Source: Akkermansiaceae bacterium (lineage in GTDB: Bacteria > Verrucomicrobiota > Verrucomicrobiia > Verrucomicrobiales > DEV007). Taken from it: DNA of 64,000 nt. Numbering within the stretch: the first letter of the stretch is position 1; each line of letters starts with the position of its first letter. Location: contig JACKQE010000012.1 in NCBI GenBank assembly GCA_024233005.1, positions 1-64,000 of the forward strand, written 5' to 3'. Both the position numbers and the translations under genes were made by a program. The notes under the pieces are model-generated. The model was not told the origin of the DNA. It saw only the letters and a program-made list of their open reading frames with translations, and ran no database searches. Shown here piece after piece: positions 18,394 to 27,122 of the stretch.

Positions 18394-19272
18394 TTAAGCG
18401 CTTTCTGTTGGTTTGACAGCAAAAAGAAAACGCTCCGTGCCGGTGAGATCTTTCACGAGCTGGATGGAGTCGAGTCCGGCTGACTCCGCCATGCTCTGCA
18501 GGGCAGGACCCTGGCCGATGCCATATTCCAGGGCCACAACCCCTCCCGGGCGGAGCCAGGGTCCGCAGGCAAGGAGGAGACGCTCCATGATCTCGGTGCC
18601 GACCTCACCACCGAGCAGGGCCATCTCGGGATCCTTCCGCACTTCGCGGCTCAGATCGGTGATTTCCGAGGCCGGAATGTAGGGGAGGTTGGCGACGATG
18701 AGGTCGAAACGTTCGCTCAGCGCCGGTTCACCCAAGCCGGAGAACAGATCGCTCCGGACAAATTCCACGACAGGCGGCCCCAAGCCAAGGAGTGCGGCAT
18801 TCTCCCGGGCCAGTTCCAGGGCATCGGGGGAAAGGTCCGCGAGCACACCGGTGGCACCGACGGACTGCCAGCGGTCGAGCAGAGTAAGGCCAATGACGCC
18901 GGATCCCGTTCCCACGTCGAGCAACCGGAGCCCCTGGGGCCAGCCGGCGCGTCGCATCAGTCGGTCACAAAGCTCCTCCGTCTCCGGCCGGGGGATCAAA
19001 GCCCGGGCATCGGTGTTGAATTCGCGCCCGAGGAACTCGACCGTTCCAAGAAGATGCTGCAACGGATCCCCCTTGCCGCGACGTTTCACCAAATCTCGGA
19101 GGCGCTCCAAAACCGGCTCATCGAGTTCCCGGTCGAAATCCAGATACAGCTGCATGCGATCGCACTTGAGCGCGTGGGCCAGCATGAGCTGCATGTTGAG
19201 ACGCGCCTCCTCGATCCCATGGCGAACGAGGTAGTCAGTGCCCTTCTGCAGGGTGTCGAGAACAGTGGCCAT
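18394..19272 (-). CDS. prmC: Peptide chain release factor N5-glutamine methyltransferase PrmC
   Basis: This 292-residue SAM-dependent enzyme methylates the GGQ glutamine of release factors. An N-terminal helical domain precedes the Rossmann methyltransferase with LLDVGTGSGVIGL. The catalytic motif reads ANLPYIPAS (about residue 194), where the family usually has NPPY. The substitution of the first Pro by Leu is noteworthy but retains Asn and Tyr. The start at MATVLDTLQKG is preferred over an upstream in-frame codon because the extra 20 residues are not family-like. Likely an operon with murA. Confidence 0.9.
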   Translation of the reverse strand: MATVLDTLQKGTDYLVRHGIEEARLNMQLMLAHALKCDRMQLYLDFDRELDEPVLERLRDLVKRRGKGDPLQHLLGTVEFLGREFNTDARALIPRPETEELCDRLMRRAGWPQGLRLLDVGTGSGVIGLTLLDRWQSVGATGVLADLSPDALELARENAALLGLGPPVVEFVRSDLFSGLGEPALSERFDLIVANLPYIPASEITDLSREVRKDPEMALLGGEVGTEIMERLLLACGPWLRPGGVVALEYGIGQGPALQSMAESAGLDSIQLVKDLTGTERFLFAVKPTESA

Positions 19273-19405
19273 GAGGAAGATGAGACAGATCAGGAAACGG
19301 AGGGAATCGTCCACACCTGCCGGTCCTTGCAAAACAGAACCCCAACCGGGCGGCGCCCAATCTTCCTTGGCCCCGCGTCGAATTCAATCACAGATTCCCT
19401 CCCGC

Positions 19406-20440
19406 TCACCAACCGGCACCTTTGGCCAGCGTGCGGACGCGGCAGAGATACATGTCGGCGGTCAGGTACAGCGTGGACCCATCGTCGCCCCAGGCGCAGT
19501 TGGCGGTGCGCTCCCCGGTCTGGATCCGGCCGAGGAGTTTGCCGGCCGGGGTGAAAATGAAAACTCCGCCGGGACCTGTGGCCCAGACATTCCCCTGCGA
19601 GTCCACCTTCATCCCGTCCGGCAGTCCGGGCTCCCCTTTCTTGGCATGCTCCGTGGCGTCGTGGAAGAGGCGGCTCTCGCCGAGCGTGCCATCCTCCTTC
19701 ACCGGGAAAGCCTTCCACAAGGCGGCGTCGGGATCGGACTGGGCGACATAGAGGGTCTTCAGATCCGGAGAAAAAGCAATGCCGTTGGGCCGGGTCATTT
19801 CCTTGGTCAGAAGGGTCAGTTTGCCATCCTTGCCAAGGCGGTAGACTCCGCAGAAATCGAGCTCACGCCGGGGGTCGTCCCAACGCTGGGGAAGACCGTA
19901 GGGAGGATCGGTAAAATAGAGATCCCCATTGGGATGGTAGCAGGCGTCGTTGGGACTGTTGAGCCGTTTCCCTTCGTAGTTGTCGACCAGCGTGCGCTTG
20001 CCCCCGTCCTTGGTGAGCACCGAGAGGCGCCGGTCACCGTGCTCGCAGGCCACCAACTGGCCTTTGGGATCGAGCAGCAGGCCGTTGCAACCGGGTTCTT
20101 CCCCGTATTCGCCCGGGCCGGTGAAGCCGGACGGCTTGAGGAAAAGACTGACCCCGGTGCCTTCGTCCCAGCGCATGATGGAATTCTTCGGGATGTCGGA
20201 GAAAAGAATGTGTCCGCCGTTGGGCCCCTCATCCTTGACCCAGACCGGGCCTTCCGCCCAGACAAAGCCGGAGGAAAGCACCTCGATTTTCGCATCCTTT
20301 GGCAAAAGCGCATCCAAGGCGGGATCCAACCGCTCGATCTGTCCGAGCACGGGAAAGTTTTTGGTATCCTGACCCCGGCCGGTCGGAGCGGACAGGACAA
20401 GTAAGCAGGAGAAAAGAAGGACCAATGGGGAGATCTTCAT
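19406..20440 (-). CDS. Exported SMP-30/gluconolactonase-like protein
   Basis: This 344-residue six-bladed beta-propeller enzyme is preceded by a signal peptide (MKISPLVLLFSCLLVLSAP). Metal-binding family motifs are visible: EGPVW (about residue 65), NSPNDACYHPNGDLYF with TDPPYG, and PNGIAFSPD. The family hydrolyses sugar lactones or related esters. A periplasmic sugar-lactonase role is inferred. The start at 20440 is chosen over 20503 because it opens directly on the signal peptide. Confidence 0.88.
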   Translation of the reverse strand: MKISPLVLLFSCLLVLSAPTGRGQDTKNFPVLGQIERLDPALDALLPKDAKIEVLSSGFVWAEGPVWVKDEGPNGGHILFSDIPKNSIMRWDEGTGVSLFLKPSGFTGPGEYGEEPGCNGLLLDPKGQLVACEHGDRRLSVLTKDGGKRTLVDNYEGKRLNSPNDACYHPNGDLYFTDPPYGLPQRWDDPRRELDFCGVYRLGKDGKLTLLTKEMTRPNGIAFSPDLKTLYVAQSDPDAALWKAFPVKEDGTLGESRLFHDATEHAKKGEPGLPDGMKVDSQGNVWATGPGGVFIFTPAGKLLGRIQTGERTANCAWGDDGSTLYLTADMYLCRVRTLAKGAGW

Positions 20441-20572
20441 GAAAATGAGAGGAGGTTTGACAACAATCCGCGCATTGTGGACCCTGCGCCATCCCCTTGG
20501 CAAGATGGAATATGCGCCAGGATTGGCGGACGTGCCGGACCGATCCGGAGGGACGAAGAAACCCTTGGCCCA

Positions 20573-21829
20573 TCACGGCAACTGACGGACCTGGATGGAA
20601 CGGTAGAGCGTGGTTGAGCCTCCGGCTTGCAGGGCAAACGTGCCACCCGACAAGAGACGTCCCGCAAGGTTGGCCGGGCGGACCACGTCATCGGGTTCTG
20701 TGTAATCAACGATGACCTGTCCATTGATACCGGTTTGGATCCGCTTCCCAACGACACGGATGGACAGGGTGAACCATTGATGGTCCCCCACCACTGCCAC
20801 CGGATGGTCGACGATCCCCCACAAGCCGCCACTTCTGGAAGGTCTGGCCGATGGCGGAGTCCCCGGAGGATCCGTGTTGCTGATCTGTACCTCGTACCCT
20901 GCCAAGGGAAATCCCTCTGGCTGCCAGCGGGTATGAAAATAGCCCCCCGAATTGGCCCCGGGGAAAGTCATCACCTCGGCACTGAATTCAAAGTTCGTGA
21001 ATGTTCCACGCTGCACCGGACCGGTGTAATAAAGATGAGATCGGCGGCCTTCTGCCACGATTGCCCCGTTCTCAACCTTGAACGATTCAGGCGACTCCCC
21101 GGCCTGCCAGCCTTCCAGTGTCCGACCGTCAAAAAGTGACTGCCAGGCTTCGGTTTCCGTTCGGGGAGGCACCGGTGGGCTGGTCTGAGTGGGCGGATTC
21201 ACGCCTCCCTGCGGTATCACGGGGACCTGACCGGTCAATTCCACGGCCATGACCTTCCAGAGTCCCCCCTCCTTCACGAGTCGGGCTCGGAAGGGCGATT
21301 GGCGTCCGGAAGAATCGGTCACCAGACCACCCAGAGTGGCCACCCCATTCTCGATGGATCGTTCCTCAAAACTGCTTGAGGCAACATCGCGCAAAACCGG
21401 ATAGGAAGAGACAAACGTCTGATACTGCTGCCAGGAGGTGACCGACCGGAAGCCGGCGGACGTGTTTTGGTAGGCTTTCTCGATTTCGCCATGTTTCAGC
21501 ATCTGGAAATGGTCCTCGATGGCATCGACTGCTCCCGAGGTCAGAGAGAACGACAACGCGATGACGATCCCCAAACCCAGAACGCAGAGGAGGACAAGGG
21601 ATCCTCCCACGATGCCCGCCAGCGCGCATCCGGAGAGCTTTTGCCGCCCGGCGGTGCCCCCGGCCGGCGAGGTCGGTCGGGAAGCCTGCGGAGACTCGAC
21701 CGGGAGCCGCGTTCCGGAAGTTCCGGATACCTCCACCCGGGGAGAGGCATGCTCAAGAGGATGGCCGCAGGAGGGACAGAACTTGTCCCCGCTATGGACG
21801 TTGACTCCACAGTTGGCGCAGAAAGGCAT
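20573..21829 (-). CDS. Zinc-ribbon membrane protein with C-terminal DUF1080 domain
   Basis: This 418-residue protein combines three parts. A zinc ribbon (CxxC at 4-7 and CPSC at 18-21) is followed by a single membrane helix (~72-97). A ~90-residue DUF4864/SnoaL-like segment (~100-190) and a DUF1080 3-keto-disaccharide hydrolase/LamG-like domain (~230-418, with LFDGRTLEGW) complete it. DUF1080 proteins are abundant in planctomycetes and verrucomicrobia and bind or cleave sugars. The combination predicts a cytoplasmic ribbon and an exported sugar-binding part. Confidence 0.85.
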   Translation of the reverse strand: MPFCANCGVNVHSGDKFCPSCGHPLEHASPRVEVSGTSGTRLPVESPQASRPTSPAGGTAGRQKLSGCALAGIVGGSLVLLCVLGLGIVIALSFSLTSGAVDAIEDHFQMLKHGEIEKAYQNTSAGFRSVTSWQQYQTFVSSYPVLRDVASSSFEERSIENGVATLGGLVTDSSGRQSPFRARLVKEGGLWKVMAVELTGQVPVIPQGGVNPPTQTSPPVPPRTETEAWQSLFDGRTLEGWQAGESPESFKVENGAIVAEGRRSHLYYTGPVQRGTFTNFEFSAEVMTFPGANSGGYFHTRWQPEGFPLAGYEVQISNTDPPGTPPSARPSRSGGLWGIVDHPVAVVGDHQWFTLSIRVVGKRIQTGINGQVIVDYTEPDDVVRPANLAGRLLSGGTFALQAGGSTTLYRSIQVRQLP

Positions 21830-22067
21830 GGCTCGGGAGGTGAATCATTCGTTGAGAAGCATGGAGAGCCGGGAGCACCCGTCAAGCCGATGGTGCGGGC
21901 TGCTTTAAACAGTCATTCTCTCTTTCGATTCTACAGAAATCCCGGCCACGATCAAGTCCGGTCAGGAGAGCCTGAGCCACTCCCGGAAAGCTGGTGATTT
22001 CCTGATGCAGCCGTTTCTGTCGCGAACCACTGGGTCAGAAGGAAGGAATCCTTGAAGAATCCCAACT

Positions 22068-23513
22068 TCAGTGGTTGAGAATTTTCTTGGCGAGCGGCAG
22101 CACCGGATCACCCAAGGCCTCCATTTGAGCCAGAATACGGCCATCCAGATCTGCCACCACACGAGCCACCTCGGGACTTGTCTCCGCGATCAGATTCGTC
22201 GTCTCTTCAGGATCAACCGCCAGATGATAGAGTTCGTCGCGGCCTTCATTGTTGAAATCGCGGATCAGCTTCCACTCCGGTGTCCGGTACATCCGCATGT
22301 GGGTTTTCGACTGATGCTTGGTGGAGTATTCGGCGTAAAAATCATCATCCCAGTCCCCAACCGCCCCCCGGAGCAAGGGGGTCAGGTCACGCCCCCGGAC
22401 CACCGCCCCGGAAGGCACGGCGGCTCCCGAAAGCCCTGCGAAAGTGGGCAGCCAATCGAGGTGGGAAACGGTGTGCGCGTTCACCGTGCCGGAGGCGATG
22501 ACTCCCGGCCACCGCATGATCAAGGGAATATGGACAGAGGTGTCGAACATGTTGGGCCGCTGCCCCGAGGGAATGTTGGCGGTGGCGGGAGGCAGGGCCT
22601 CCTTTTTAAGAAGCCAGTGACCGTTGCCTTTGTGCCAGATGCCGTGGTGCCCCATGTTGTAACCATGGTCCGAGGTGTAGATGACCAACGTGTTTTTCCG
22701 CAGCTGCAACGCTTCGAGGGTGTCGAGGAGATGCCCGAGGTTGCGGTCGATCGCGGCGACTGACGCGAGGTATTCACGGGTCATTTTCTTGGTTCGTCCC
22801 ACATCGAGCCCCGGATAGTCGGGATTGGGAATCTCGGGATTGTCGAGATGCTTCACCTGGTCCCAGTCTTCGTCCGGCACGGGCAGGTAGGACGCATGGG
22901 GTTCGCGGAAGTGCACACTCACGGCGAACGGCTTGGCGGCATCGTGGGCCTTGAGCCAGCCGATGGCCTCGTCGGCGACGATGTCGACAATGAATCCTTC
23001 ATGCTTTGCCGTGACCCCATCCTTCTCCAGGATGGGATTTTTCGGGGAATTGCCGCCCCCCCGGAAGCCCATGAAAGTGCTGTATCCCCGCTGGGTGGGA
23101 TGCTGTGAATCGAGGTCTCCGAGGTGCCATTTGCCAAACAGGGCGGTGTCATAGCCGGCCTGCTGAAGGAGACGGGGCCAAGTCATGACCTCATTGGATA
23201 GGCCGAGATCTTTGTCCGCCTTGGGATTGAGCCAGTCCGTGATCCCGAGCTCGGAGCCGTAGCGGCTCGTCATCAGGCTGGCACGGGCCGGACTGCAGAC
23301 GGGAGTCGGGGTGAACGCGTTGGTGAAGCGGGCCCCTTCCGACGCCAGCCGGTCCATGTTCGGGGTGTGCGCCTGGGCATAACCGGAAGCGTGCAGCGCC
23401 CAGGGCGCCTGGTCATCCGCCATGATGAAAAGGATGTTCGGACGATCAGGCGCCGCCGTGAGGTGGGCCGGAAGAGCCAGCCCGACCGCCAGAAGAGGGA
23501 GGAGGAATTTCAT
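22068..23513 (-). CDS. Exported Cys-type sulfatase
   Basis: This 481-residue type I sulfatase has a signal peptide (MKFLLPLLAVGLALPAHLTA). The metal-binding IMADDQ lies near residue 33. The formylglycine site Cys73 is in CSPARASLMTSRYG, a CxPxR match that requires oxidation of Cys by a formylglycine-generating enzyme. Downstream metal ligands are in TSDHGYNMGHHG. It removes sulfate esters from polysaccharides or other substrates. No maturation enzyme is seen here. It is adjacent to a sulfite reductase gene, which is suggestive for sulfur use but not proof of one pathway. Confidence 0.93.
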   Translation of the reverse strand: MKFLLPLLAVGLALPAHLTAAPDRPNILFIMADDQAPWALHASGYAQAHTPNMDRLASEGARFTNAFTPTPVCSPARASLMTSRYGSELGITDWLNPKADKDLGLSNEVMTWPRLLQQAGYDTALFGKWHLGDLDSQHPTQRGYSTFMGFRGGGNSPKNPILEKDGVTAKHEGFIVDIVADEAIGWLKAHDAAKPFAVSVHFREPHASYLPVPDEDWDQVKHLDNPEIPNPDYPGLDVGRTKKMTREYLASVAAIDRNLGHLLDTLEALQLRKNTLVIYTSDHGYNMGHHGIWHKGNGHWLLKKEALPPATANIPSGQRPNMFDTSVHIPLIMRWPGVIASGTVNAHTVSHLDWLPTFAGLSGAAVPSGAVVRGRDLTPLLRGAVGDWDDDFYAEYSTKHQSKTHMRMYRTPEWKLIRDFNNEGRDELYHLAVDPEETTNLIAETSPEVARVVADLDGRILAQMEALGDPVLPLAKKILNH

Positions 23514-23603
23514 GCGCAAGCAGTCTGCCCCCATCCTTCCCGTGCCGCAAGCACGCGCTCACGCCGCACGCACCGTTGCCGCTCCGAATAGCGTTGTGCG
23601 GCG

Positions 23604-25355
23604 CTACTCGGCCGCCGTGGTCTTCGTTCCTTCCAGCCGGGCCGTGCGCTCCACCAATTCCTTGTGGAAGTGAAGCGCATCGGGCTCCTCGCCGGCCTCC
23701 TGGGTGCGGCCCCAATAGGCAGTGAAGGTTTCCCCTTCGTGCCGGTCCTTGACGAAGTCGACGAGCAAGCCACGGATCACTTCGGGGATCTCATGAAACT
23801 CCACCGTCCGCCGGAACAAACCGGCGAGGCGGTCCCCGGCGCAGGAACCACCGACATACATGGCGTACTTCTTCGGAGCCCGTCCGACGAAGGCAATATC
23901 GGCATTGTAGGGACGGGCGCAGCCATTCGGACAGCCGGTCATGCGGATCAGGAGCGGCTCGCGCTCCAAGCCGAGATCATGGAGCACGCGGTCGACATCA
24001 TCCAGCAGTCCGGTGAAAACTCGCTCACTCTCCGCCAGGGAGAGACCACAGGTGGGCAGCGCGACGCAGGCGTGGCCGGTCTTGCGAGCCTCGGTGTAAG
24101 CTTCATCGTTCGGGAAGAGATGCTGCGCGAAAAGGGCATCAATGGCTGCTTTTTCACTTTCGGCGACATCACACAGGATCAGGTTGGCATTCGGGGTCAC
24201 GACATAAGGTTTCCCAAACTGCTCAGCCGCTTCCCGGAATGCGGTGCGGAACCGGGTCCCCCCCTCGACATCAAGGATGCGCCCCTGGGGAACGTGAAAG
24301 CCGCGGAACCAGTTGCCGTCGCCCTGCTCGTGCCAGCCGAGGCGGTCTCCCACGGTGGTGAAGCGAACCTCCCGGACGGGGGCCAGGGTGACACCCGGAA
24401 GCTTCTCGGCGACGCGGTCACGGAACCACTCAATCCCCTGCCCGGCGACTACGTATTTGAGACGGGACAGCTTGCGATCGGTGCGGTTGCCATGTTCACG
24501 CTGCACCTGGACGACCGCTTTGACCACGGCGAGGACATCGGCCCGGGCGGCATAGCAGAGTGGCTTGGCGAGATGGGGCCGAGTGTGCTCCATGTTGTGT
24601 GTCATGCCGAAACCGCCTCCAACCCAAATGGAATATCCTTCCACGGCATCGCCCGCGGCATTGACGTGCGGCACCATGCCCACATCCTGGGAGAAAATAT
24701 CGACATCGTTGCGCGGCGGCACGGCCATGCCGATCTTGAATTTGCGGGGCAGATAGGTTTCCCCGTAGATCTCGTCAGGCTCGGCCTTTCCGGAACTAAG
24801 CTCGAGTTTCTCCCCGTCGAGCCAGATTTCGCTGTAGGCGGAGGACCTGGGAAGAAACACCGCGCTCATTTCCTCGGCGAGGGCCTGACAGTCGCGGTGG
24901 GCCACATCGTGAATGGGAGAGGCCGGCCCCATGGTGTTGCGGACCACGTCGCCACAGGCTCCCCAGGTCGTCAGACCGGATTCACAAATGCCCGCGATGA
25001 CCTCCTTGAGGTCGCCTTTGAACACGCCATGGAACTGGATCCCCTGCCGGGTCGTCAGGCGCAGGGTGCCGTTGGCGACGTCTCCCGCGAGGCGGTCGTG
25101 CATCAGGTATTGAGCGGCATTGATACGTCCGCCGGGCATTTTGCTCCGAATCATGAAGGACCAAAGCTTGTCGAGCTTCTGCTTGCGGCGCTCCGCCCGG
25201 ATATCACGATCATCCTGCTGGTAGCTGCCGTGGAACTTGAGCAACTGGTACTCTTCGTCGCTGAAATGGGTGGCCTCGGACTGCAGGGTCTCGGCAAGTG
25301 TGCCGCGGAGGCCGATGCTGGAAATCTTGATCTCTTCTACCGACTGGTTGCTCAT
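23604..25355 (-). CDS. cysI: Sulfite reductase hemoprotein subunit CysI
   Basis: This 583-residue siroheme/[4Fe-4S] enzyme reduces sulfite to sulfide in assimilatory sulfur metabolism. The four cluster Cys residues lie in CVALPTC (about residue 425) and GCPNGCARP (about residue 475). The N-terminal half carries TTRQGIQFHG, typical of the ferredoxin- and NADPH-dependent family. The C-terminus has APKKYAMYVGG. No flavoprotein CysJ is nearby, so the electron donor is open. A possible regulatory palindrome lies ~110 bp upstream. Confidence 0.95.
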   Translation of the reverse strand: MSNQSVEEIKISSIGLRGTLAETLQSEATHFSDEEYQLLKFHGSYQQDDRDIRAERRKQKLDKLWSFMIRSKMPGGRINAAQYLMHDRLAGDVANGTLRLTTRQGIQFHGVFKGDLKEVIAGICESGLTTWGACGDVVRNTMGPASPIHDVAHRDCQALAEEMSAVFLPRSSAYSEIWLDGEKLELSSGKAEPDEIYGETYLPRKFKIGMAVPPRNDVDIFSQDVGMVPHVNAAGDAVEGYSIWVGGGFGMTHNMEHTRPHLAKPLCYAARADVLAVVKAVVQVQREHGNRTDRKLSRLKYVVAGQGIEWFRDRVAEKLPGVTLAPVREVRFTTVGDRLGWHEQGDGNWFRGFHVPQGRILDVEGGTRFRTAFREAAEQFGKPYVVTPNANLILCDVAESEKAAIDALFAQHLFPNDEAYTEARKTGHACVALPTCGLSLAESERVFTGLLDDVDRVLHDLGLEREPLLIRMTGCPNGCARPYNADIAFVGRAPKKYAMYVGGSCAGDRLAGLFRRTVEFHEIPEVIRGLLVDFVKDRHEGETFTAYWGRTQEAGEEPDALHFHKELVERTARLEGTKTTAAE

Positions 25356-25460
25356 GGTGGACGTTTTTCTGGGAAATTAGGGCGGCAGGTGTTACCCGAA
25401 GATCCGCCCAGGAGCAACCCGTAATCCACTTTTTGGCAGTGCGCAAGTCAAAAACCCTTA

Positions 25461-25478
25461 TTTTCTATCGGGAAAGTA
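25461..25478. promoter_or_regulatory. Candidate operator/promoter region upstream of cysI
   Basis: TTTTC-TATCGG-GAAAG forms an imperfect dyad in the 180-bp AT-richer leader between the lone receiver gene and cysI. It is placed where a sulfur-responsive regulator could bind. No regulator match is claimed. The rest of 25356-25535 shows no gene. Confidence 0.2.
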
Positions 25479-25535
25479 GAGTATTGCTCGGGAAGAGCTT
25501 GGCAAGAGGGCAGGGAACCCGGACCGGGCGGAAAC

Positions 25536-25994
25536 TCAGGGACGCCGGGACCGTGGTTCTGAAAGCAGCTGACCGATCGCTTTGACCATGTCCATCAGGT
25601 CATCCGGCTTGCGGAAAAACCCATCGGCGCCGGCCGCCAGCGCTGCTTCCGGCATGCTTTCTTCGACATTTCCCGTCGCGATGAATACCGGAAGGTCTGC
25701 CGCGGCGGGCAACCTCCCCTGGCGGAGATGACGGAGCGTCTCCAGACCGGAGAGACCCGGCATTTCCAGGTCCAGAACGATTAAATCGGGCAGCGGCAAC
25801 CGTTCCAAGCGCGCCAGGGCACTCTCCCCATCGGGAACCGTCTCGGCGATATAGCCCACGGATTGGAGCAGGCGGGCCAGGAGGAGGCGATTCACCTCCA
25901 AGTCATCGACCACGAGAACCGAAAAAGCATTGCTCCGGAGAGAACTTTGCAGCCCTTCGGATCGTTCAACACCTGATTTCAGTGGGTATGGCAT
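25536..25994 (-). CDS. Single-domain response regulator (receiver only)
   Basis: This 152-residue protein is essentially a CheY-like receiver. It has an acidic pair in VLVVDDLEVN (29-31), phospho-acceptor Asp75 in LIVLDLEMPG, a Thr in FIATGN and the conserved Lys in FFRKPDD. It has no output domain, so it probably acts by protein contact or in a phosphorelay. No kinase gene is adjacent. The hybrid kinase at 47677-50853 and the multi-PAS protein at 55521-58628 are possible partners by class only. Confidence 0.88.
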   Translation of the reverse strand: MPYPLKSGVERSEGLQSSLRSNAFSVLVVDDLEVNRLLLARLLQSVGYIAETVPDGESALARLERLPLPDLIVLDLEMPGLSGLETLRHLRQGRLPAAADLPVFIATGNVEESMPEAALAAGADGFFRKPDDLMDMVKAIGQLLSEPRSRRP

Positions 25995-26301
25995 TCTCTC
26001 GATGATCTTCCTTTGGACGCCAATTTTACTGAATCCTTCGGAATTACAAATGGTTTGAATCTGCTTAACAAAACCGGCTCGTAGCCGCCAAATTTTTAAG
26101 CACTCATCGGCGAAATTACGGAATTTCCATGATGAATCAAGATTCGAATTATGAAACTTATTTCGTCATGTCCCCGGGTTTTTCCGCTACCCCACCACTT
26201 CCTTCCGGAGGTCCCTGAGCACCCGCAACTCGCCCCAGTCCCCTCCCCTCATTTTGCGCGCCCCGGACGATCGCTTCGGCCCGAATCGCCAGCGGGGCGC
26301 T
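25995..26301. other. Gene-free AT-richer junction at the edge of an accessory patch
   Basis: This stretch has a visibly lower GC content than its surroundings, especially 26030-26170. I see no convincing gene, RNA or terminator in it. Short reading frames here look incidental. It marks the left edge of the patch carrying IS66 fragments. Confidence 0.4.
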
Positions 26302-26550
26302 TCAAGCGTATACGTCGTAAAAAGAGCACCTCGGTGACGCGGCGGCCTCGGCGCGATCCGTCGCATGGATTACCGACGGCTTGGCCGGCGTGAGGTCGGC
26401 GATCTGCTCCGGGGTGCTGGCCGGCGACAGCCGACGGATCACCTCGGCCAGGTAGATCTCTGGATCGAGATCGTGCACGGCGCAGTTGGCTAAGAGGGTG
26501 TAGACCAACGCGGTGCTCGCACCCGCCTCGGCGTTTCCGATAAACAGTAA
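26302..26550 (-). pseudogene. IS66 transposase (TnpC) C-terminal fragment
   Basis: The reverse frame reads LFIGNAEAG…ALVYTLLANCAVHD, then DLDPEIYLAEVIRRL, which matches the C-terminal region of IS66-family DDE transposases. There the pattern is FIG…G…YSL…C…G.DP..YL.DVL.R. The catalytic domain is absent, so this is a remnant of roughly 80 residues. Its upstream edge coincides with a GTAAACGTCAC terminal-repeat-like sequence at 26547. A GTATACGTCGT copy lies at its other end (26308). Confidence 0.65.
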
Positions 26551-26585
26551 ACGTCACGCATGGCCCCTTTTGAAGTTGGTGGCAG

Positions 26586-26621
26586 CATAGAGGCGATAGC
26601 TCGACAAGTATAGCCTCTATG
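26586..26621. repeat. Perfect 9-bp inverted repeat over the tnpA start
   Basis: CATAGAGGC and GCCTCTATG are separated by 18 bases, and the right arm contains the tnpA start codon (26619). A hairpin here could occlude translation initiation of the transposition protein, but chance cannot be excluded. Confidence 0.4.
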
Positions 26622-26985
26622 AGCAAAGGAGCGATCATCTTGAAGAGCGACGCGGGCGGGCGCGTATTGGTGCCGGTGGAACGTCAGGTGGAACTGGTGC
26701 GCGAGTTCGAACGCAGCAGGCTGTCCGGACCCTGGTTTGCGGAGATTGCGGGCGTGAAGTATCAGACCTTCGCGGTCTGGCGTCACAAACATGGAACCCA
26801 GGCGCGGGACGCGGCGGCCGCGGGCGGTTCCCCCGCCTCCACGGGAGGCATCGTGGCTGGAGGCCGGTGCCGGACCAGCCATCACCGTCCGTCTCCAGGG
26901 AGGCGCGACGGTGGATCTGATCCATCCAGGCCAGCCAGCTTTCGCGGCGCAGTTGATCAGGGCCATTGGCACGACCTCATGCTGA
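26619..26985 (+). pseudogene. IS66 accessory protein TnpA, frameshifted
   Basis: The N-terminal part reads LVREFERSRLSGPWFAEIAG then KYQTFAVW, a match to the IS66 TnpA helix-turn-helix protein. The family-like continuation (EASWLEAGAGPAITVRL…LIHPGQPAFAAQLIRAI) is in the +1 frame. A single-base shift therefore has to lie at about 26810-26840, inside the GC-rich run. The stop TGA (26983-26985) overlaps the tnpB start, as in intact IS66 elements. The gene is broken. Confidence 0.65.
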
Positions 26986-27059
26986 GTTTCGCCGGCAGCT
27001 TGAAGGTCTCTACCTCTCTCGAGCCGTTGGACAGTATACGTCACTTCCAGACCCGTTGA
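26979..27059 (+). pseudogene. IS66 TnpB N-terminal stub
   Basis: The frame starts MLSFAGSLKV…LEPLD, the expected N-terminus of IS66 TnpB (Orf2). It is then cut at 27033 by the third GTATACGTCAC end-like sequence and terminates shortly after. Only about 18 residues are family-like. Confidence 0.6.
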
Positions 27060-27122
27060 AGAACAATTACCCAGGCTCTGCAGGTGGCCTCAGAGGCGCG
27101 TTTGGAAGAAGGCGATCGAGCT

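Larger units (their letters stand above)
26308..27044. mobile_element. Stacked IS66-family remnants with three end-like repeats
   Basis: Remnants of at least two IS66 elements abut. A reverse tnpC tail (26302-26550) is followed by a forward tnpA/tnpB start (26619-27059). The sequence GTAWACGTCR occurs at 26308, 26547 and 27034, each time at a remnant boundary, and it resembles terminal inverted-repeat ends. TnpB is cut exactly where the third copy begins. None of the elements is intact, so the block is decayed and presumably immobile. Confidence 0.55.

Noticed and set aside
26151..26393. 80-codon forward frame at the accessory patch edge
   Set aside because: It overlaps the IS66 TnpC fragment on the other strand and has low-complexity Pro/Arg composition.
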